From an uncultured Chitinophaga sp. (GTDB lineage: Bacteria; Bacteroidota; Bacteroidia; Chitinophagales; Chitinophagaceae): 64,000 nucleotides of DNA. The DNA lies in assembly GCF_937898475.1 (NCBI RefSeq), contig NZ_CALEJS010000015.1, forward strand, positions 558,001-622,000. Direction: 5' to 3'. Positions 61,367-64,000 of this stretch are shown piece after piece; position 1 is the first letter of the stretch; each line of letters starts with the position of its first letter. The notes under the pieces were generated by a model. It did not search any database. It was not told the origin of the DNA and saw only the letters and a program-made list of their open reading frames with translations. Made by a program: the position numbers and the translations under genes.

Positions 61367-61389
61367 ACCGGGAATTACCGGGAATTACC
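61367..61389. promoter_or_regulatory. Tandem 10-base repeat accgggaatt
   Basis: Two exact copies of accgggaatt stand head to tail (61367-61376 and 61377-61386), then acc. The ten-base period equals one helical turn, so it could present two half-sites on one face of the DNA. It lies in the divergent gap between the S9 peptidase and the 81-residue protein, but no known regulator is linked. Confidence 0.3.
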
Positions 61390-61504
61390 AGATATCGCAT
61401 CGCCCCCCTTGCTTCTTAGCACAATTTTTTTTATATGAATTATTTTTATACTTTTAAGAAATTAATATCCTGTTCCTGAACTATCCTTTGAGTTTCTTTG
61501 AGTT

Positions 61505-61750
61505 ATGATACAAATCTGTTATTCCTACAAAAACCGGGAGTTTCTTCAGTTGGAGGACGCCCTGCTGAACCACCTTGCCCAGAATGGCAAAACCCTGATA
61601 TATGCACTGTTAGAGCCAATGCATGATGCCCTTTCCAAAGAGAACGGGCGGATAAGAATCAAGCTGGATGAACATCCCCAAATAGAGCTGGAAGGTTTTA
61701 GCGTGGATGTTAAAGAGCAGATAGAGATGACCTTACGGGGTGAAGCCTGA
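61505..61750 (+). CDS. Small protein, unknown
   Basis: The 81-residue frame is acidic, with a leading beta strand (MIQICYSYKN), a helical middle (EDALLNHLAQNGKTLIYALLEPMHDAL) and a second strand region (GRIRIKLDEHPQIELEGFSVDVKEQIEM). No signal peptide or membrane segment is visible. No family is recognised; the ATG at 61505 and the terminator after it make a short single-gene unit. Confidence 0.5.
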   Translation: MIQICYSYKNREFLQLEDALLNHLAQNGKTLIYALLEPMHDALSKENGRIRIKLDEHPQIELEGFSVDVKEQIEMTLRGEA

Positions 61751-62183
61751 TGAAGGGCCGTTTTACTGATATGACCGCCTGTATAGCGGATCTGCATAAC
61801 AAACCCCGCAACGGGGTTTTGCACGTTTGTACACTTCTATTACCGGGTATCCTGCAGCCCGACTTTCGCATAGCTTCATATCTCCAAAGCATTTAAACTT
61901 TTCTTTAACCCTTGTTGTTAGATTGGTGTAGTTCACGGACGTAGTCCATCGGTCCATGGACCAAACTATACGGCATCAAATTAACACCCTTAAAATAGTC
62001 AGCTGCATACCGGGCATTCCAGTTATCACTGTTAAATCTATAACGGGTACATAGACTATTCACCAATAGCACTGTACTTTCTTTTTCTATAACGTGGATG
62101 AATGGTGCCGGTTATCGAGCCGACACATAAAGCAAATAGACGGAACAGTTACCGTAACAGCCGTCCTGGTCGCGGGATGGCTG
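61751..62183. other. Non-coding gap with a terminator and palindromes
   Basis: The 433-base gap holds the terminator at 61801-61819, AT-rich sequence, and the palindromic ggtccatggacc (61951-61962) flanked by a partly matching gtgtagtt/aactatac pair. I see no supported gene; a short minus-strand frame here lacks homology and codon pattern. Confidence 0.5.
61801..61823 (+). terminator. Terminator-like hairpin after the 81-residue protein
   Basis: aaaccccg (61801-61808) and cggggttt (61812-61819) form an 8-base stem with a caa loop and a short T-run. It follows the stop of the 61505 frame by about 50 bases. Confidence 0.6.
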
Positions 62184-62612
62184 CTATTTTTTCAGTGTAT
62201 AGAAAGTCTGGGAGATCTTCACCTTTGGCGTTTCATCATAGCTGAAATCAAGGGTATTATAGCGCAGTGCGGTGTCGGTAACAGCGGTAGCTTCACAGAG
62301 CAGTGAATCGAGGTGGAAGAATACAGGTGTGATCTCTTCAAAGCGGAACGTATCTACACTATGCGCATCAGAATAGAAACGCAGGGCTATACCGCTCTGG
62401 GTAAAATCAATATATTCAGCTCCATTGTAGCGCAGTGTATCCAGCCGTGAGTAGGAAGTATCCCCGGCAGTGACGGTATATTCTTTAAAAACGGCTGATT
62501 CGTAGTACCATTTTCCATAGAAATTACGATGCGGGGTTGCGTTATCTTCCTTCTTACAGGCGGATAACACTACCAGCACCATTGCTGTCACTATCGGCAG
62601 AACCTTACGCAT
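62184..62612 (-). CDS. Lipoprotein, lipocalin-like, unknown
   Basis: The 142-residue protein has a lipobox ending LSAC (Cys19) followed by KKED, the charge pattern of surface-exported Bacteroidota lipoproteins. The body is strand-rich with an early NFYGKWYYES segment, resembling lipocalin/START-type domains, and an aromatic-rich middle. Function is unknown. The start is ATG 62612; a GTG three codons upstream (62621) would only add MNI. It lies upstream of the divergent non-coding region. Confidence 0.65.
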   Translation of the reverse strand: MRKVLPIVTAMVLVVLSACKKEDNATPHRNFYGKWYYESAVFKEYTVTAGDTSYSRLDTLRYNGAEYIDFTQSGIALRFYSDAHSVDTFRFEEITPVFFHLDSLLCEATAVTDTALRYNTLDFSYDETPKVKISQTFYTLKK

Positions 62613-62696
62613 AATATTCACTGTTAACGGTTTAACGGGCGCAAAATTAGTAAAAATGCAGGATTTCCCCGTTAAACGTGTGTGAACAGGCGCAGG

Positions 62697-64000
62697 TTAC
62701 TGCTTTCCCAGCTTTATTTTCACCTTTCCCTCCTTATTATCGTCAGTGGCGCGCAGGTGTAGTGTGAAGCCCCGTTTTCCTTTTTTAGCGATCTTCTCCG
62801 GGTTACGCAGGGGTACTTCCAGGTAGATATCTGTGCCACGGGGCATACCGTATACCCCGCTAACGTCCATCATAATGGCGCTGGAAGAAATTTGCATGGG
62901 CGGGATGATTATCTTATTCCCCTTCAGCTGCAGGGTATTGCTGAGGTTATCAAAAGTGATATTGGACAGGTTCCGTTTCCGGAAGAAGAAGGTGCCAATG
63001 TCTTCCAGGGGGGCAAAATGTACCAGGGCTCCCTGTTTCAGGTCAAAGCTCAGTTCTCCGTACATGGAGCCGGGGGCCAGTTGGCCGTTGTCGTGCAGGT
63101 TACCATTGATATTGGCGCGAGCAGATAATATGCCTTTGAGGTTACGGGATGTTAAGGATTGCATACCGAAATTCTCAAAGGCATAGAACAACTGATCGAT
63201 ATGAACATTATTGATCGACCCATTCAGTTTGAAACGGTTATTATTGCCCTGGGGATGAACAGCGCCATTCAGCCGGAGGCTGCCCCCTGCGTGTGCCAGG
63301 GAAACCTGCTGCAACAGGATGTCTGACTGGGTGAGGCTGACGGCGGCCATTACCTGCGCTGCATCAAAACGGCGGTAGTTCAGCTTGTCAACAGCAATGC
63401 GCATATTCACATTGCAGGACTCCATCACTATCTCCAGCTGGCGGGCCAGGCGCCGGGCTTTACGGGAAGCTGCGCCGGCAGCCGCCTTACTGGTTTTGTG
63501 CCTGCTGGTTTTACGGGGCGCCAGGAAAAAGCGGAACTCGTCCAGGTCTATCATCGGACTGCGGATATCCCAGTCCAGCTGGATCTTTTCAGGCGCTTTG
63601 AAGAACAGTCCCACGATGTTGCGCATACTGCCCTCCATCTGCAAGGTGCTCTTTACGCTTTTCACCATCACCTGGTGAAAGAAGAGATCCTGCCCGGAGA
63701 ACTGTATGGTGGCATTGCAATCGCGGAACTGCAGGTTGCGGGGTAAATAAGTGAAGCTGCCATTCCTGATGGCAATGTCGCCATCCAGGTAAGGCGTAAG
63801 GCTGTCGCCTGCCAGGATACTGCCTTTATAGAAGAGGTTGGCGGTAGCGGTGCCGCCTTGAAATTCGTAGGTATTGCCGGTCAGTTCGTTCAGCTGTTGC
63901 AGCGGGAAAGCGGAACGAAAGCGCCCCATAAGCTCCGGGTGTTTCAGGTTGAGCACCTGTATGGTATCCGCATTCAGCGGCACGCCGCTCCACCTGGCAT
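62697..64000 (-). CDS. AsmA-like protein, C-terminal part (gene continues past the right edge)
   Basis: The visible 430 or so residues show the beta-rich AsmA/TamB-type layers: repeated hydrophobic strands (for example QLNELTGNTYEFQGG, DGDIAIRNGSFTYLPR, and ANINGNLHDNGQLAPGSMYGEL) and the C-terminal AsmA_2-like region. A charged stretch (about RKTSRHKTSKAAAGAASRK) lies near the middle. AsmA proteins bridge the membranes and move lipids. The frame stays open to 64000, so the GTG at 63983 is not a start. Confidence 0.75.
   Translation of the reverse strand, partial: ARWSGVPLNADTIQVLNLKHPELMGRFRSAFPLQQLNELTGNTYEFQGGTATANLFYKGSILAGDSLTPYLDGDIAIRNGSFTYLPRNLQFRDCNATIQFSGQDLFFHQVMVKSVKSTLQMEGSMRNIVGLFFKAPEKIQLDWDIRSPMIDLDEFRFFLAPRKTSRHKTSKAAAGAASRKARRLARQLEIVMESCNVNMRIAVDKLNYRRFDAAQVMAAVSLTQSDILLQQVSLAHAGGSLRLNGAVHPQGNNNRFKLNGSINNVHIDQLFYAFENFGMQSLTSRNLKGILSARANINGNLHDNGQLAPGSMYGELSFDLKQGALVHFAPLEDIGTFFFRKRNLSNITFDNLSNTLQLKGNKIIIPPMQISSSAIMMDVSGVYGMPRGTDIYLEVPLRNPEKIAKKGKRGFTLHLRATDDNKEGKVKIKLGKQ

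Overview
The window looks like the chromosome of a Bacteroidota member, most probably Chitinophaga or a close relative in Chitinophagaceae. The evidence is the protein repertoire: surface-type lipoproteins with a CKKED or CQKEE start, an ECF sigma factor next to a membrane-tethered outer-membrane barrel, fused OpuC-type permease/binding protein, a MqnA futalosine-route enzyme, and DUF6644/DUF6152/DUF6580-type proteins. TAnnTTTG-like -7 boxes lie in front of several genes and clear Shine-Dalgarno sites are rare. GC content is near 50 percent. I see no rRNA, tRNA, CRISPR array, integrase, transposase or phage gene. The assignment is inference from recognised families; no database was searched.

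Layout. 1-7.9 kb: partial VOC protein, TetA-type MFS exporter, selenoprotein-W-like protein, BamA/TamA-like barrel, arylsulfatase, outer-membrane barrel, and a slipin/NfeD pair. 8-20.7 kb: two isoquinoline-oxidoreductase-type molybdenum hydroxylase cassettes, the second with a di-heme cytochrome and a ModE-like regulator, bracketed by two paralogous YD-repeat-like proteins; between the cassettes lie a P1 peptidase, DUF6644/DUF6152 proteins and a 3-methyladenine glycosylase. 20.7-27.3 kb: FUSC-like protein, M1 peptidase, small membrane proteins, MarR regulator, and a GT2/LIC_10190-type glycosylation pair. 27.4-30.1 kb: ECF sigma factor, putative dual-membrane anti-sigma factor and a PHDT-repeat lipoprotein. 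30.3-35.9 kb: a GT-C-like membrane protein facing a UbiA/DprE1/DprE2/HAD cassette that resembles mycobacterial polyprenyl-phospho-arabinose synthesis. 36-49 kb: mostly housekeeping genes (desaturase, peptide-binding lipoprotein, M1 peptidase, MqnA, PurB, YraN, ManA, LepA) plus a double-glycine-leader peptide at 40.76 kb. 49-64 kb: acyl-CoA-binding protein, ornithine aminotransferase, VIT-like protein, flavin disulfide reductase, OpuC-type osmolyte ABC transporter, EgtB/EgtD, DinB protein, S9 peptidase, small proteins and a partial AsmA-like protein.

The most interesting candidates are the three-gene sigma/anti-sigma/PHDT-lipoprotein operon, the GG-leader peptide with no processing partner in the window, the arabinose-type lipid cassette with a HAD phosphatase, and several families of word-like inverted repeats in the intergenic gaps (ccaaatt, cctcaaact, taattaattaag and gctgttagc types) plus a larger REP-like element with gtcattgcgag/gaagcaatcc ends. 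These repeats run into reading-frame starts and make several gene starts look longer than they are.
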